Source of the DNA: Tolypeutes matacus
Taxonomy: Eukaryota > Chordata > Mammalia > Cingulata > Chlamyphoridae
Assembly (NCBI GenBank): GCA_026826555.1
Contig: JAKSZT010054396.1
Span: 13,946,535 to 14,010,534, forward strand
Reading direction: 5' to 3'
DNA: 64,000 bases
A program made the position numbers and the translations under genes. This document shows, piece after piece, positions 1 through 11,580 of the stretch; positions within the stretch are counted from its first letter, which is position 1, and each line of letters opens with the position of its first letter. The notes under the pieces are model-generated. The model did not search any database. It was not told the DNA's origin and saw only the letters and a program-made list of their open reading frames with translations.

Positions 1-39
1 GACGCTGGTGGTCCATACAGGAGGCCTCAGAGGCCCATG

Positions 40-215
40 CTTTGACAGGGAGCTGGGTGACTTGGGCAAGTGGCTTAGTTTCTCTGAGTCTCCGTTTCTA
101 AACCTATAAAATGGCAGCAACAATAGCTGCTGTGCAGGATTACTTGAGAATGAGACATAATGGACGTGGCACATGTTAGGTGCTGAAGACAGCCTTGCTA
201 ATTTAATTTCATTTT
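40..215 (+). repeat. MIR SINE fragment
   Basis: Sense-strand MIR pattern: a 'ctgggtgacttgggcaag' core, then 'agtttctctgagtctccg', an 'ataaaatgg' step and a 3' part resembling 'gtgcctggcacatagtaggtgc'. MIR is an ancient tRNA-derived mammalian SINE mobilised by L2 and is immobile today. Boundaries are approximate. Confidence 0.75.
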
Positions 216-241
216 TTGGAGGTGAAATTTTGAGAACATCA

Positions 242-300
242 CTTTTTTTTGTTTTTTATTGTTTCTTTTATTTATTTTTGTTTTTGTTTTTGTTTCTTTA
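242..300 (-). mobile_element. T-rich insertion (antisense poly(A)-like) flanked by direct repeats
   Basis: A 59-bp stretch of almost only T with occasional G, C and A. It lies between two identical 11-bp repeats 'tgagaacatca' at 231-241 and 301-311. This is what an L1-mediated insertion truncated down to its A-rich tail would look like on the opposite strand. Expansion of a simple repeat is the alternative. Confidence 0.5.
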
Positions 301-311
301 TGAGAACATCA

Positions 312-721
312 TTTTTTAAACAAATTTTATTCTATTCTTTTTTTTTTTTTTTTAAGATTCTTTTATTTTTTTATTTCTCCCCACCCCCTTGTTGTTTGCA
401 CTTGCTGTGTTTGTTGTCTTCCTTGTTTCTTTAGGAGGCACTGAGAACTGAACCCAGGACCTCCAATGTGGGAGGGAGGTGCATAATCACTTAAGCCACT
501 TCTGTTCCCTGCTTTGTTGTGTCTCTCATTATGGTTTTTTTTTTTCTTCTTGTGTCTCTTGTTGCATCATCTTGTTGCATCAGCTTGCCGCGCCTGCCTA
601 TCAAATCATCTTGCTGTCTTGCTCGTCTTCTTTAGGAGGCACCAGGAACCTCTGCTCCCTGCTTTGTTGTGCCTCTCATTATGTTTTTCTTCTTGTATCT
701 CTTGTTGTGTCATCTTATTGT
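312..721 (-). mobile_element. DAS-type tRNA-Ala SINE, long subtype, 5'-truncated
   Basis: Antisense SINE. The T-rich tail complement at 340-354 is followed by a module with 'ttaggaggcac' at 432, and a second related module with 'ttaggaggcac' at 631. The terminal module with the full tRNA-like head, seen in the copies at 15.2, 32.6 and 42.9 kb, is missing, so the copy is 5'-truncated. A third copy of the flanking repeat ('agaacatca', 724-732) marks the right TSD. Frames overlapping it are SINE-derived and not genes. Confidence 0.85.
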
Positions 722-732
722 GAAGAACATCA

Positions 733-1689
733 CTTTTGATGATATTGTTTTGACAGCTAGGTGGGCTTTTTTTCTGGCAGGGGGAGTGATTTGGAAGGAG
801 ATAAGATGTTGGACCCCATTGTCATCAGGCAGCCTGGGTGCTGTAAGAAAACCCCACAGCAGGATCCACATTGGGTCCTGTAGCAACGCTCTCTTGAGAC
901 CTCATATGACAAATCATGAGCTGAGCCATGAGCTGAGCCAGTTTTAGGGATGAAGGCACCACGTCTGGTGGAGAGGAACAGACACAATAACCAATGTGGT
1001 GAGACGTGATGCTGGTCAGCACACAGGCACCAGGACCCTGAGGCCCGAGGCATGTGAAGGCGTTGCCAGTAGAGAGAGGAAGGGGCAGCTGTGGTGGTGG
1101 TGGTGGTGAGGGGGTGGCTTGTGTTAGGCACACGAGGGCCCTGAGCATCCTCCCTGGACTTCAAGTATGAGACGACGAGGCTGGAAGCAACAGTCCAGTC
1201 CTTCCCGTAGGGTTGGGTGGGCTGCCCATCTTGACCCCTCTGCCCCTCTATTCGCATATGGATGAAGTGGACCGTGGCCTGGCAGATAGCCTCCTCCCCA
1301 ACCCAGGGCAGGAATGGGAGCTGGAAGCTCAGCAGAGGCGGGAGGTGGATGAAGATGGGGAGGCCACCTGCAAACATCAGCCACTGCGGCCAGGTGGACC
1401 GGAAGGCTCACAACAAGCCCCTCATGGGCGAGAGGACCGGGGTTCGAGATGCTTTCCCTTCCACCTCCCTTACGGAGCCCATAGGCTGCCCCCTCATTTT
1501 CCCTATGCCATCCAGACCCCATCCCTGGCCTCTTCTGCTGGACCCAGCCTACCTGAGACCTTTGGCCAGGCTGTGACTCAGGGGACCAGGGGCTTATCTT
1601 TGATGGCACCCTGGGCCCTGAGCTGGCTGTGCCCTCAGACTGAAGAGCAGCTGCTGGCTCAGGGCCCCTCTGCCTTCTCCACCTTTTGT
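733..1689. other. Unique sequence, no feature recognised
   Basis: Moderately GC-rich single-copy-looking DNA. It contains a tandem 12-mer 'tgagctgagcca' (x2, about 915-940) and a short (TGG)n run near 1092-1109. Overlapping frames on both strands (up to 206 codons) lack any recognisable domain. Confidence 0.5.
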
Positions 1690-2330
1690 CTGTGGCAGTT
1701 TTCCCTGTCCCTTCTTATCCGTCCCCAGTCAACGCTCCCTCTGGCAGTCAAAGGGATCTTTCTAATGCGCAAACTGGACCATGCCCCTGGCCTGTTGGAA
1801 ACTCTTTAATGGTTCTCCATTGCCCTCGGGATGAAGTCAAAAGTCATTAGCCAGAGCGGGTGTGGCAATTGAGCACCTGCCTCCCACATGGGAGGTCCCG
1901 GGTTTGGTTTCTGGTGCCTCCTAAAGGGAAAAACAAACAGACAGTGAGCAGACAACAAGCAAAAACAATGAGCAAACAGATGAGGGAGCCATCTGAGGTG
2001 TTTGTGGGGGTGTCATTGGCACAACAGTCAAGGCATGGCTTCCCTTCCTCTCTCTAAAACCTGCCTTGTGCTTTATGCTTTGGTGACCCAATCAGCTTCC
2101 AGTCCCCCCCCTCCCAGAGCACACAGTGTGGGATCATACCTCTTTGCCTCTGCTTATGCTGTTTTCTGCCTGAAAAGCCTTTCCTACCTTTCTTTGTCTG
2201 GCCGAATTTTTCTCATTCTTCACAATTCAGCCAGACACTGCCTCCTCTAGGAAGCCTTCTCAGAACTCTCCTCCCCTCTTTGGGCAAAGTGACCTGTCTT
2301 TCTGCTCTGTGGTATTCTGTGCTTACTAGG
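1690..2330 (+). repeat. L2 LINE 3' region, split by a SINE
   Basis: Sense L2. The left part has 'ttaatggttctccattgccc' and 'gatgaagtcaaaagtcatta'. The right part has the familiar 'cctctgcttatgctgttttc' and 'aggaagccttctcagaactc' stretches of the L2 3' end. The two parts are separated by the SINE at 1853-2012. L2 is an extinct mammalian CR1-type LINE. Confidence 0.8.
1853..2012 (+). mobile_element. DAS-type tRNA-Ala SINE
   Basis: Sense SINE head 'gcgggtgtggcaattgagc', then 'cacatgggaggtcccgggtt' (B-box region) and an A/CAA-rich tail. It interrupts L2. A possible TSD is 'gtcattagc' (1844-1852) against 'gtcattggc' (2013-2021). Confidence 0.85.
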
Positions 2331-3540
2331 GTGTCATGACTTCAAAACCACACTCAGGGGCCCAGGAGTAGGGATCTGGTCAGACATCCTTATACCTGTG
2401 TACCCAGGCTGCCCTGGCATAGTGGGGCTGAAGCCGTGCTGTCCGACTGAGCGGGACCCTGATCCCGACCTGTGGCTCTCCCTGACCTGGGGAAAAGAGG
2501 AGGGATTTGGCAATCAACTTTAGGGTGGACTGTGAAATGTGGGAGCCTCGGCAGCCTTGAGACCCCTCTAGGATTATATTAGGAGGTTCCAGGGTGTGCT
2601 GGATTTTAGAGTACCTGGAGGGTCTTGAAGGTTGTTGGGGGTGAGGTGGTATTGAGGTGAAACAAGGGGAAAGGTGCTGGACAATTGAGACACTGGGTGG
2701 GTAAAGTCATTGAAATAGTTTCCATTTTCCTTGCCAGTCATACTTCTGAATTTGTTACTTATTTTTGGCATTTGAATCACTTTAATCAGCTGCCTACCTT
2801 TTGTCCCCAACTTGATTCCCCGCTTACCCCTCCTCCGCCCCATGTGTAACAAAAGCGACTTCACAGAAGGAAAATCTTCAAAAAGTAGGAGACTCTGAAC
2901 TGGGATTTTAGGTAGACAGTGGTGCCTCCTCTCCTGCTTTGTGCAGTGTAGGGTGTAGGCGGTCAAGAGGGACGTGAGGACAGGAAGGTGCCCCCGGCTT
3001 CTTGGTTATGGGGCTGAGGGCAATGGAATAACATCACCACATCCGGAGCTCCAAAGGTGGGGAGGGCAGAGAGGACCTGGGTCGGGGCCAGGAATTGCTC
3101 TGGGACTTCCCCATGGAGGCTCGGTGTCCTTCTGGGTAATTTCCATCTTTAATTTCTTAGTGTTTTATGAAGAGGGAGTAAATCAGAATCCCGCACAGAC
3201 TGCTTCGTGTAAAGGATTAATAAACTGGAGATTTACCGGGCTGTGACCGAGGAAGGCAGTGGAAATGGAGGATGAAACGAGGCTTGGTTCCCAAGGAGCA
3301 GGGCTGGCTCCAGGATCTTCCCTCTTGGTAGGACATCTGCTGAGGGCCCCTGCCGGGAACCTTGTCTTTCGTGACTCAGAGTCAGGATCGGGTGGCCCGG
3401 CTGGGCCTGGGCTCTGGCCTCTGGCCTGTGTTTTCTACCTCGGGGTGAACTGGCAGGCCCAAGGCCGGAGGGGCAGAACCAGCCCCGTGTCTGTCCAGGC
3501 TGACAGCCTGACACCCAGTCTTTAGAGGAGCATATGATAC
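2331..3540. other. Unique sequence, nothing recognised
   Basis: No repeat family, coding signature or clear regulatory motif. Frames on both strands (up to 130 codons) show no domain. Confidence 0.45.
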
Positions 3541-3559
3541 AGGCTGTGGGCTTGGACTC

Positions 3560-4030
3560 AAACCATCGTGCTGAGTCTGGAGCCAGAGAGACTGAGGTTC
3601 CAATTCTTTTGGGCTGTATCTGTTAGGCTGCAAGTAACAGAGAAGCGTGACATCATGGGCTTAAACCGTAGGAAGCCAGGTCCTTTCCCCCTTTCCGGCT
3701 GTTTGCCTCAGCATGCTGGCTCACCCTTGTGCTGGCTTCTTATGCTGGCAAGATGACTGCTGCAGTTCCAGTCGTCACATTCAGAAGTGACAATGTCCAG
3801 TGGGAGCAGGGAGTGCCCATCTCTTGCTGGGCATCTCTTTCTAAGAGTAGGGAGAATTCCCCAGAAGCCTTCTAGCAGGCTCTCCTCATATCTTATTGGC
3901 CAGAACTGGGTCGCAGGCTCCTTTTTAAAGCAGTCTTTGGCATGGCTAGAGAGATTACCGAGATTGGCTCAGACTAATGAAGATTCACTTCTTGGGTTAT
4001 GCTTCCCTGAGTCATTTTTTGGAGAAGAGT
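3560..4030. repeat. Probable old interspersed repeat, family not named
   Basis: Segments such as 'ggctgcaagtaacagagaag' and 'ccagaactgggtcgcaggct' followed by 'gattggctcagactaatga' read like a widespread eutherian repeat that I recognise but cannot assign to a family. No terminal repeats could be defined. Confidence 0.35.
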
Positions 4031-4099
4031 GGGCAACTGGACAAAAGTGGGGCACTCTGGGAATGAGGCCGGGGCATGGCTGCTGGGTAGACATTTACT

Positions 4100-4290
4100 A
4101 CAGTGACTTCGGATAATTTGTTTTAGTTCACTAAGCCTTCGTTTTTCATTTGTAAAGTGGGAATAAACATAATAGTACTTTATTTATTGTGGTCGTGAGA
4201 ATTAAATGAGATAATGCAGGGTATCTGATGGTCTGTAGTCGGAGCTAAGTTAGGTGTTACTATAATTAACAGCTGAGTCATCTTGAGCAC
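4100..4290 (+). repeat. MIR SINE fragment
   Basis: Sense MIR 3' half: 'catttgtaaagtgggaataa', 'gtgagaattaaatgagataa' and a terminal 'gtaggtg'-like segment. It is diverged, with approximate ends. Confidence 0.65.
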
Positions 4291-4431
4291 ACTGTTTAAC
4301 TGTTTGGTGTCAGGGCTGTGTGAAATGGGGATGGTGATGCCTCTTCCAGGGTGACACCTATCTTTGTTGACACTAGGAAGCGTGAGATGTGTTAATGTTG
4401 TTGTAACCCTAGACATCCTTCTTGGCAGCAT

Positions 4432-4632
4432 GGGCTTTGGAGTCAGGCTAGAGCCCTCCCCTCAGCTACAGTGTGACACTGCTGGAGTCAGTTAACCTCC
4501 TGGAGCCTCAGTTTCCTCATCTATAAAATGGTGATAATATTACCCACCCTTAAGATTGTTGGTGGATTAAATAAGGCAGGTAAGTAAGGCACCTAGATGG
4601 CATAGGGCCTGGCACAGAGCAGGCCTTCCAAA
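4432..4632 (+). repeat. MIR SINE, nearly full length
   Basis: Sense MIR: 'gggctttggagtcaggctag', 'gcctcagtttcctcatctat', 'aaaatggtgataatattacc' and 'gggcctggcacagagcaggc' occur in consensus order. Confidence 0.88.
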
Positions 4633-5229
4633 AACTCCCTGCCCTTCCTTTCCCTCCTGGGTGCCCATTTCATTTAGAGAAGGATCCTAACCAGAGACAG
4701 GGGTATAAGGAACAGGGTCTGTTCCTTGGTGGTGAAGGAAAGTGGGCAAAGAAGGGTAAGATTCAGGTCCCCAAGGGACTGGAGTGCCAGCCAGGAGCTA
4801 GGCAGAAGCCCAGTATTTTCGGGAGGGCTGACAGGCCAGGAACTGGCTGCCCACAGCTCCCTGGGGACTTTGGATGCTGAGTTTCTGACAGCACAGCTAA
4901 TTCTAGCACCTACTCTCTGCCTGACCCTGGCTGGTCCAGCTGCAGGTACAGACCTCCCAATGGCAGGGGACCAGAATTGGGGAGGGGGAGGTGGGATTAG
5001 GGATGGGGGACAAAAGCAAACGGATAAGCCCATGGGCCTGGGAGATTGCTGGGGTTGTCAGAAATGGTCTTTACAGCCTGGGGGTCTTGGCATGTCCTGT
5101 CTGGCTGCCCCTGGGCCATCCTTGACTCTGAAGACCTGTCACTGGGGGAAGTTCAGCTCTGTAGGCTCCTGACCAAGCCTGTCTGCTAGGGGCAGCTAAG
5201 TGGAGGGGTTTGAGCAGGGCTTCTAGGCT
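4633..5229. other. Unique sequence, nothing recognised
   Basis: GC-moderate DNA between two MIRs. Frames up to 148 codons have no domain signature. Confidence 0.45.
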
Positions 5230-5420
5230 CCCCCTGCCTGAGTTCAGAGCTCAGCTCTGCCACTAATCATCTGGGTGACGTGGAGCAAATCCCTTAGCCT
5301 CTGTGTGCCTCAGTTTGCCCATCTGTAAAATGTCATAGGGTTGTTGAGGGAATTGTGGGTAAACACCCTGCATGGGGCTCGGCATACCCTAAGTGCTCAG
5401 TGAGGATTAGTTATTATTTG
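5230..5420 (+). repeat. MIR SINE, nearly full length
   Basis: Sense MIR: 'ctcagctctgccactaatca', 'tgcctcagtttgcccatctg' and 'gggctcggcataccctaagt' in consensus order. Confidence 0.88.
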
Positions 5421-6439
5421 AGGGTTATAAACAGATGCATCCCTAGTTTTCACAAAGCAAATCTTATTTATTTACTTATTTTTTGAGTTGCTCTTCTATG
5501 GCTCAAGGCCTCATTACAGAGTTGGAGAAGGGTAGAGAAGAAGATGGAACATCTGTGCTTCATTAGCGATTAAGCATCAATGTAGCTGCCCAAAAGGCTC
5601 ATGAAACTGCCTGGAGAAGCTGGTGTGAGCTCAAAAGGGTCCAGGGGTGGAGGATTAGCAAGGGGTTGGGGGGGGGGAGTTGACTCAGCATCTCAGTCAT
5701 GGTTCAGGAGAGGGTTGAAGCATCTGTTCCTGTAGAGTGCTTAGGGGCCTCCTGGGCAGGAAAAACAACCCCTCTCCTTCCCCAAAATGCCATGGGAGCT
5801 TTGTGAGGCCCTGAAGTGACTGGGGAGCCCAGAGAGCTGGGCCCAGGCTGGGCTCCGTGTGCCCTCTTGGCACCGCTAACAGCTGTTCTGACCCAGCCGT
5901 TATCTAGAGGCCTCATTACAACCCCCCAGAGGGCCCCTTTCCTGGGCAGATTATGTTTGCTGGATTCTGCCACCCACAGCGTCACACCCCCCCCAGCAGG
6001 GCCCATCTGCAACACACTCTTTTATAGGCTTTTCACTTGGCCAGGGTTCTGATCTCTGGGAGGTCCTGCCCTGGGGGCTAAGGCGAAGGGCGTGCATAAT
6101 CGGGCCTGTCTGTACCTCTGTGCAGGATGCAGCTTTGGGTTTCCCAACCTGTGTTCTGGGGAACACTCGTTCTGTCCTCAGATAAGCCAGGGAATGGAGA
6201 GACAGAGGGATCTGCATTCTGATAAAGGCTCTGAGAAGTCCTGCAGGAAATGGAGTTGATTGCTTTGTTTAACCCTAGGCTTTCTAAACTTATTTGACCT
6301 TAGGATCCTATTTTCTGCAGACCCGTTTAAACATCTCAAGGAAAGGGTATCTGTAGGACCCACTTTGGGCAATAGCAATGTAGAAAAAGAACACTTGACA
6401 AGGAGTGAAACACTCTCTAGTCCAGATTCTATGGGCCCA
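5421..6439. other. Unique sequence, nothing recognised
   Basis: Single-copy-looking DNA with a G run near 5667-5676. No coding or repeat signature was identified. Confidence 0.45.
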
Positions 6440-6880
6440 CATAAACTGAGTTCCCCCCACCCTGGGCTTTAGTTTCTTCACCTTTAAGAAAATATTGGTG
6501 ATGATAATTCCTCTTACTTCACTTACATATTAGAGTATTTTCTTTTTGTTTTTTCTTTGTCTTTCTTTTTTTTTTTTTTTTAACCCTTTTCAATGGAAAA
6601 TTTCAAACAGACCCCAAAGTAGAGAGATTCACAGTATAGTGAATCTCCATGTCTAGATCACCCTGCTTCAGCAATTAGCTCCATTTTGCCCATCTTGGTT
6701 TCATCTATACCTCCCACTTTTTGTAAGGATGGTTTTGAAGATGATATAAAATTAAGTCTGTGAAAGTGCCTCGTAAACTTCAAAGTGCTATGCAAATGTA
6801 AGATATCTATCATTACTTACTCTTATTAGGTTTATTATTTCTTATTCAAAGTGCGGCACAAACGTAAGGCATTTGTCACT
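6440..6880 (+). repeat. MIR split by a LINE-like segment
   Basis: MIR-like 'ctttagtttcttcaccttta' occurs at the left and 'gaaagtgcctcgtaaacttc' with 'atgcaaatgtaag' at the right. Between them (about 6555-6725) is a T run followed by 'catggaaaatttcaaacag'-type and 'cttcagcaattagctcc'-type sequence. That resembles the 3' end of old L1M elements in antisense. Confidence 0.55.
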
Positions 6881-7438
6881 ATTATGATGCATAAAATTTC
6901 TTATTACTATTCAGTCAAGTAACCCCAAATGCCCAAGAATGTGGATTTTTCTGGGCCTCCATTTATAAGAGCACCGAGGGGACTTGAAGCTTATCGCCCA
7001 GCCCTGATGCCAAGGGACTTACAGTTTTCTGGAGAGGTAAGACAAGCTCCGAAAATTAGCCTCATAATACCTGGTAGAGTATGGGCAGTGCCAGAAGAGG
7101 GAACAGATGACATTCCAGAGTAATCCAGGGAAGGAAAGAAGGGGGGAGGGGGCTGGGAATGTCTCTACCTGGTGGCTTTCCCTCATTGCAGAGATTCTCC
7201 TCTGCCAGCTAGTTTGGTAGCTTGGCTGGGCCTGAAGGCAGCTGGAAGGATAAGACGCTCTTTCCAGGACATGGCTACCTAAGGCTCAATGATTTGATGG
7301 TTCCTCTGCCATGGCTCCTGGAGTCTCCCTGAAGGAGGACAGACTCCAGGCCTGTGCGAATGACTTGAATTTCCTTCTGTCATAGAAGCTGAAAATGCTG
7401 CCATCACTTTCCCCACATCAGGATAGGAAGTATGCACC
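6881..7438. other. Unique sequence, nothing recognised
   Basis: No repeat or coding signature found. Confidence 0.4.
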
Positions 7439-7451
7439 ATCACAACTTTCT

Positions 7452-7641
7452 TTTTTTTTTTTTTTTTTTAAAGATTTTATTTATTTATTCATTTATCCCC
7501 CCCTTGCTGCTTGTGCTCACTGGGTCAGCTAACCAGGTCATGCGGGCGGGCTTGCCTTCACCAGGAGGCACTGGGAACCGAACCCGGGGCCTCCCATATG
7601 GTAAACGGGAGCCCTACTGATTGAGCCACAGCCGCTTCCCA
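7452..7641 (-). mobile_element. DAS-type tRNA-Ala SINE, full length with perfect TSD
   Basis: Antisense SINE. The T-run tail complement is followed by (TTTA)n and 'cccttgctgcttgtgctcac', then 'gaaccgaacccggggcctcc' (B-box complement), ending at 'gagccacagccgcttccc'. It is flanked by a 13-bp TSD 'atcacaactttct' at 7439-7451 and 7642-7654. It closely resembles the copies at 38.9 and 51.3 kb, which suggests a young subfamily. Confidence 0.95.
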
Positions 7642-7654
7642 ATCACAACTTTCT

Positions 7655-8450
7655 GATAAAAGTTAGTGTAGCTTCAGAAAAAACAAAAATCCAGAGCTTG
7701 GTATTAAACAAACAAACAAAAAATCCCCAACCCTTCTTAGGCCAGCTAATTGTTGAGTGGGTCCCCTACTTTTAATCGCTTTGATTCCAATTCCCTGTCT
7801 TGACTCATTTTCTGGCTCTGACTGATGCCTCTTGCTCATCTCTCCTTGTTGTCTGGACGTTGCCAGAGGCCCTTCTTCCCTGGAGGCACTTGATGACCCT
7901 CTTCTCTACCCAGAGAAAGTGCTCAGAGATTCGGAGTGGGCAGCCTTGGAAGGACCACCAAAGCTGTCATTCCTCTGAATTGTCGACATAGAAGATGGGA
8001 TTTCAGAACCAGAGTGTAACTCATGGGAGAATAACTCTCTTTTGGCTGCAGATGCATTTGGCTTGTGTTATGCTTTCCAGACACATGAGCCAAGAGAAGA
8101 TAACATAGAAAAATATGTATTTCCAATGTCTCTTGAATAATTAGAAGATCTGCAACTTCATTCCTGCTTGGTGACAGTCTAGGGAATGGAACGGTGACTT
8201 CCCCATTCAGCCGTGGCATGCACTATCCAGCTCAACATCTAGCTCACCATGGCCCACTGGGAACCTAATGCTCACTGATATTTCCTGACTTGGTGCGAGG
8301 GACACCCCACCACAGAGAGCTCAGTTGTACTGATAAGCCACAAAGCCAGATACCCCCAAAGTTGTTCCTGTTTGACATTGTTGTTTCTGGTCATGAGGAT
8401 TTGGTCGTGATTATTTGACCAAGAACATTTTTCTCAAGTGAAGTATCTGG
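7655..8450. other. Unique sequence, nothing recognised
   Basis: No convincing repeat, RNA gene or coding exon. Confidence 0.4.
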
Positions 8451-8454
8451 TCCT

Positions 8455-8960
8455 GGCAGGAAAACAGATTGCACACTCAGGCTGGGTAATTTGATAACAG
8501 CTTAATAAAGGGATTGTTTACAAGGTGTGGGCAGAATTTAGGTAAACTGACAAAGGATGGTGCAGCATCCTGCAGCTAGCAACAGTGGAGAGCAGTTAGC
8601 ACCCCTGGGCCTGAAAGGACAGGACGAGGGGAGGGAGCTGGATGGGGACTTGGAGAGAATCTGTAAAAAAGAAGGGGCTGCCCGGCAGGTTGCAGCCAAA
8701 TTCCAATGGCCCCGATCAGTCTCCTGCTCTGCAATTTCCTGCGGGGGGGCCCCATTGGCCAACCCTACCTGGAAGCCAGAGATCAAGGCTGATGCAATCC
8801 TTGGATGCAGAGCAGAAGGGAGACGTGTGGAAGAAGATCCAGAGAAACAAATGGGAACTGTCCGGCGAGGACAACATTGTAATATGTAATATGTCATCTC
8901 CTCAGCAGGCTTGTGGAAGAGATGGCTCTGTCTGTGTGAGAGTTGATAATGGAGTTGTCC
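8455..8960. repeat. Probable ancient interspersed repeat, unclassified
   Basis: Stretches such as 'aataaagggattgtttacaa' and 'gccccattggccaaccctac' with 'ctggaagccagagatcaagg' resemble a dispersed mammalian repeat. I cannot name the family or its ends. Overlapping frames on both strands (up to 197 codons) show no known domain. Confidence 0.35.
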
Positions 8961-9394
8961 CTTGTGCAGGGAGAGAGGGCTGTTATTTCTGGGGACTGAT
9001 GAGCTCCTCCTTCCCTGCAGGCCTCCGCCCTGTGGGGTCTGTGTGTGTGTGTGAATGGGTGGGCACCACCACCAGAGACCTTGTCCTCTGGAAGGCCTTG
9101 CCCTGCTGCAGCTCGTCAGGTGCTTCCCCAAGTAGCTCTAGAAGAAAACCGAGATGAGCAAGTAGATCTGGCTGTCCCCAGAGGGCTCGCATGGGCGGGT
9201 GGGGGCGGCCTCCCCATGGACCCTCTGGCAGGGCAGCATCTCTTTATTGACTTTTACTTGAATACCCTCTGTGTGTGGTATCCTGTGAAGAGCCTTCCTG
9301 CTGTGATATGATTTAAGAAGCTCCTTTGCCCCAAATTATCTTTCTACTAGCCTGCCTTTGATTCCGAGATTCTGTGTAGCTTCCCAACCTCAGC
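8961..9394. other. Unique sequence with a short TG run
   Basis: A (TG)n stretch lies at about 9039-9052. Otherwise nothing was recognised. Confidence 0.4.
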
Positions 9395-9475
9395 AAATGT
9401 TAAAGCTTGAAGGATCTTCCAAATCCCTCATTTTGCAGAGAGCAAATGGAGGCCCAGAGAGAGGAAGTGGGTCTA
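9395..9475 (-). repeat. MIR fragment, antisense
   Basis: 'tccctcattttgcagagagc' followed by 'ggaggcccagagagaggaag' is the reverse complement of the MIR core. Confidence 0.6.
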
Positions 9476-10105
9476 GGGGCTAGGGGTCTTGCTCCTCCAC
9501 CCTAACTGCCCGAGTGGGGGTTGTGGGGAGGGGGTGGGGCAGAGGTGGAGTCTGACTGGGAGGCAGGGGTGGTCCCGGAGGCTGGGTGGCTGTCTAGGTG
9601 GTCTTAGAGGTGGGATTTCTGAAGCATAAAGGGAGGGATCTACTGCCCAGCTGACCAAGACTGGCCCTTCTCTGGGGGCCTAAGGTGGAATGGGATAAAG
9701 AAATGGAAGGTAACAGCGGTATCTTGGATCATATCTGGGGTGATTCAGATATGTCCCAAACAGCAGGGCCCTGACTATGCCATGGATGGAACTGGGGAGG
9801 GAAGACGTTGTCTAGTCCTTCCCCTTTCCTCTCTCCTTCTTCCCTCTCTGCAGGGAGATGTTGAGAAGCAGGAAGAACCTCAAAATGTGGGGCCAGCTGG
9901 GGAAGAAGCAGGGACCTAGGTGAGTGGCAGGCACGGACACGTGGAAGGAATTCTCTGGAGGGAGTTAGAAGGCTTGAGTCCACTCCTGCCATGGGGCACA
10001 AACCATCTAACTTGCTGGACTCTTGTTTTCATTTGTGAAAATAATACCCCATGGGATTGCTATTGGATTTATTATTATCAATATCTAATAGAAATGATAA
10101 TGAGG
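9476..10105. other. Unique sequence, nothing recognised
   Basis: G-rich, single-copy-looking DNA without coding or repeat signature. Confidence 0.4.
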
Positions 10106-10109
10106 ATAA

Positions 10110-10240
10110 AGCTATCATTTATGGAGGCTTCTGGTGTGGCAGGCACTGGGCTCAGCACTTTCATACATTATCTCATTTAAGCCTCAGGGCAGCTCTAGGA
10201 GGAAACTGAGGCTCAGGACGATGCAGTGAGGCTTTGATGA
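10110..10240 (-). repeat. MIR fragment, antisense
   Basis: 'gtggcaggcactgggctcag', 'attatctcatttaagcctca' and 'aggaaactgaggctcaggac' are in antisense MIR order. Confidence 0.7.
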
Positions 10241-10572
10241 GATCATAGGAAAAAGGTGTCCATAAACTGCAAAACTCCAACATATTTTCTATTGACCTAA
10301 TAAAGGGTATCCCATTGCCATTACTCTCCTCATCCTCCCGTGGGCTATGGACATCCTCAGAGCCCTGACCCAGATTGGGGATTTTGCAGAGGTCTCCATG
10401 GGCCTGTGTGTATTTTCCACTCTTCATGCCAACTTTGCGGGACTCCTGCCCAGGTAATAATTTTCTGAAGGAGGAAAGAGCCTGGCAAATGGGAAAACAA
10501 TCTTCTGACTTAACTGCTGGACCCCCACAGCCTGTGCTCTCAGCAGAGCCTGGAGCCCAGGAGACCTGACTG
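10241..10572. other. Unique sequence, nothing recognised
   Basis: No feature supported. Confidence 0.35.
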
Positions 10573-10846
10573 GTTGCCCCTGGGCACATGTGTGAGTGAG
10601 TGTGTGCTGCTGTGTGTGCATGTGTGAATGTATAGGCTTATGTGTGAACATATGTGTGCAAGCATGCATGCGTGTGAGTGTGTGTACAATGGCATATGTG
10701 TGTGTGTGCATGTGTATGAGTGTGTGCATGTGTCTGTGACAGTATATGTATGGAACTGTTTATGTGAGCGTGTTTGAATATGCATGTGACTGTATGTGTA
10801 TGTGCTCGTGAAGTCACGCCTGTGTGTGAGTGTGTGTGTATACCAG
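10573..10846. repeat. TG-rich degenerate microsatellite/minisatellite
   Basis: About 270 bp of purine/pyrimidine alternation built from tgtg, tgtgag and catgtg words. The antisense frames full of His-Thr residues over this stretch are an artefact of the repeat. Such tracts can adopt Z-DNA. Confidence 0.85.
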
Positions 10847-10859
10847 ACCAGTCAAGCCC

Positions 10860-11580
10860 ACTGGTCCCCACTGCCAAAGGGCAGTTATTTGGGCAGCATT
10901 TTTAATTATCCAAATCTGGTAAAGCAGCCTGGTGGGGTGGCTATCACCCACTGAGCACTGGTCTCCCACTTTCTCACTGGGGTTCATAAAAGCCATGTTA
11001 CCAGCTGAAGAGCTTCCTTGGTCATCACCTTCAGGAGAGAGTGTGGCCGGTGGGCAAGCCCGCAGAAGAGGCCTCTCCTTGGGGCAGGGCCTCTCCCCCT
11101 TGACGGGAAATGTCTCCTGCAGGCGGGGCCTTGGCACTGCTCCCTAATGGGCACTCTGGAGAGGTGCTGGGCTGCGACCAAGTGCGAATCCATGCCAGGC
11201 CTTCCCCTCAGCCGGGAGAGCGCATGGCAGGCCCGGGCCCTTCTGGCTGGCTGCCCTGCCTGCCGGGGTCTCACCCCGCTGCCCATCCGCCCTTGTCCCG
11301 AGGGTCCCGAGGATGGTCAGACCACACGCCGTGCATGCACTTCTACCCACATTCTCTAGCACTAAAATGAGGAGGAGAGGGGCTGGCATGCTCAGGCTGA
11401 GGGAGACAGGACTTTGGGGGAAGAAATGTGCAACTCAAGGAGAAATGAGTATTTGGGAGAGTTAATTGAGATGAATATGAATTTTATAAGACTTACCCAG
11501 TACTAAACCAATTAATAACATTCACTGCCCCATCTTGGGCATCTTGTTATAGCTAATCCTTGTATACCTCTTACACTATG
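10860..11580. other. Unique sequence, nothing recognised
   Basis: GC-rich left half, AT-rich right half. Overlapping frames up to 113 codons on both strands carry no domain. Confidence 0.4.

Noticed and set aside
757..1609. 206- and 161-codon minus-strand frames
   Set aside because: The translation is rich in H, P and T. It overlaps plus-strand frames of similar length and shows no domain or splice context.
10424..10877. His/Thr-rich minus-strand frames
   Set aside because: Artefact of the TG-rich repeat.
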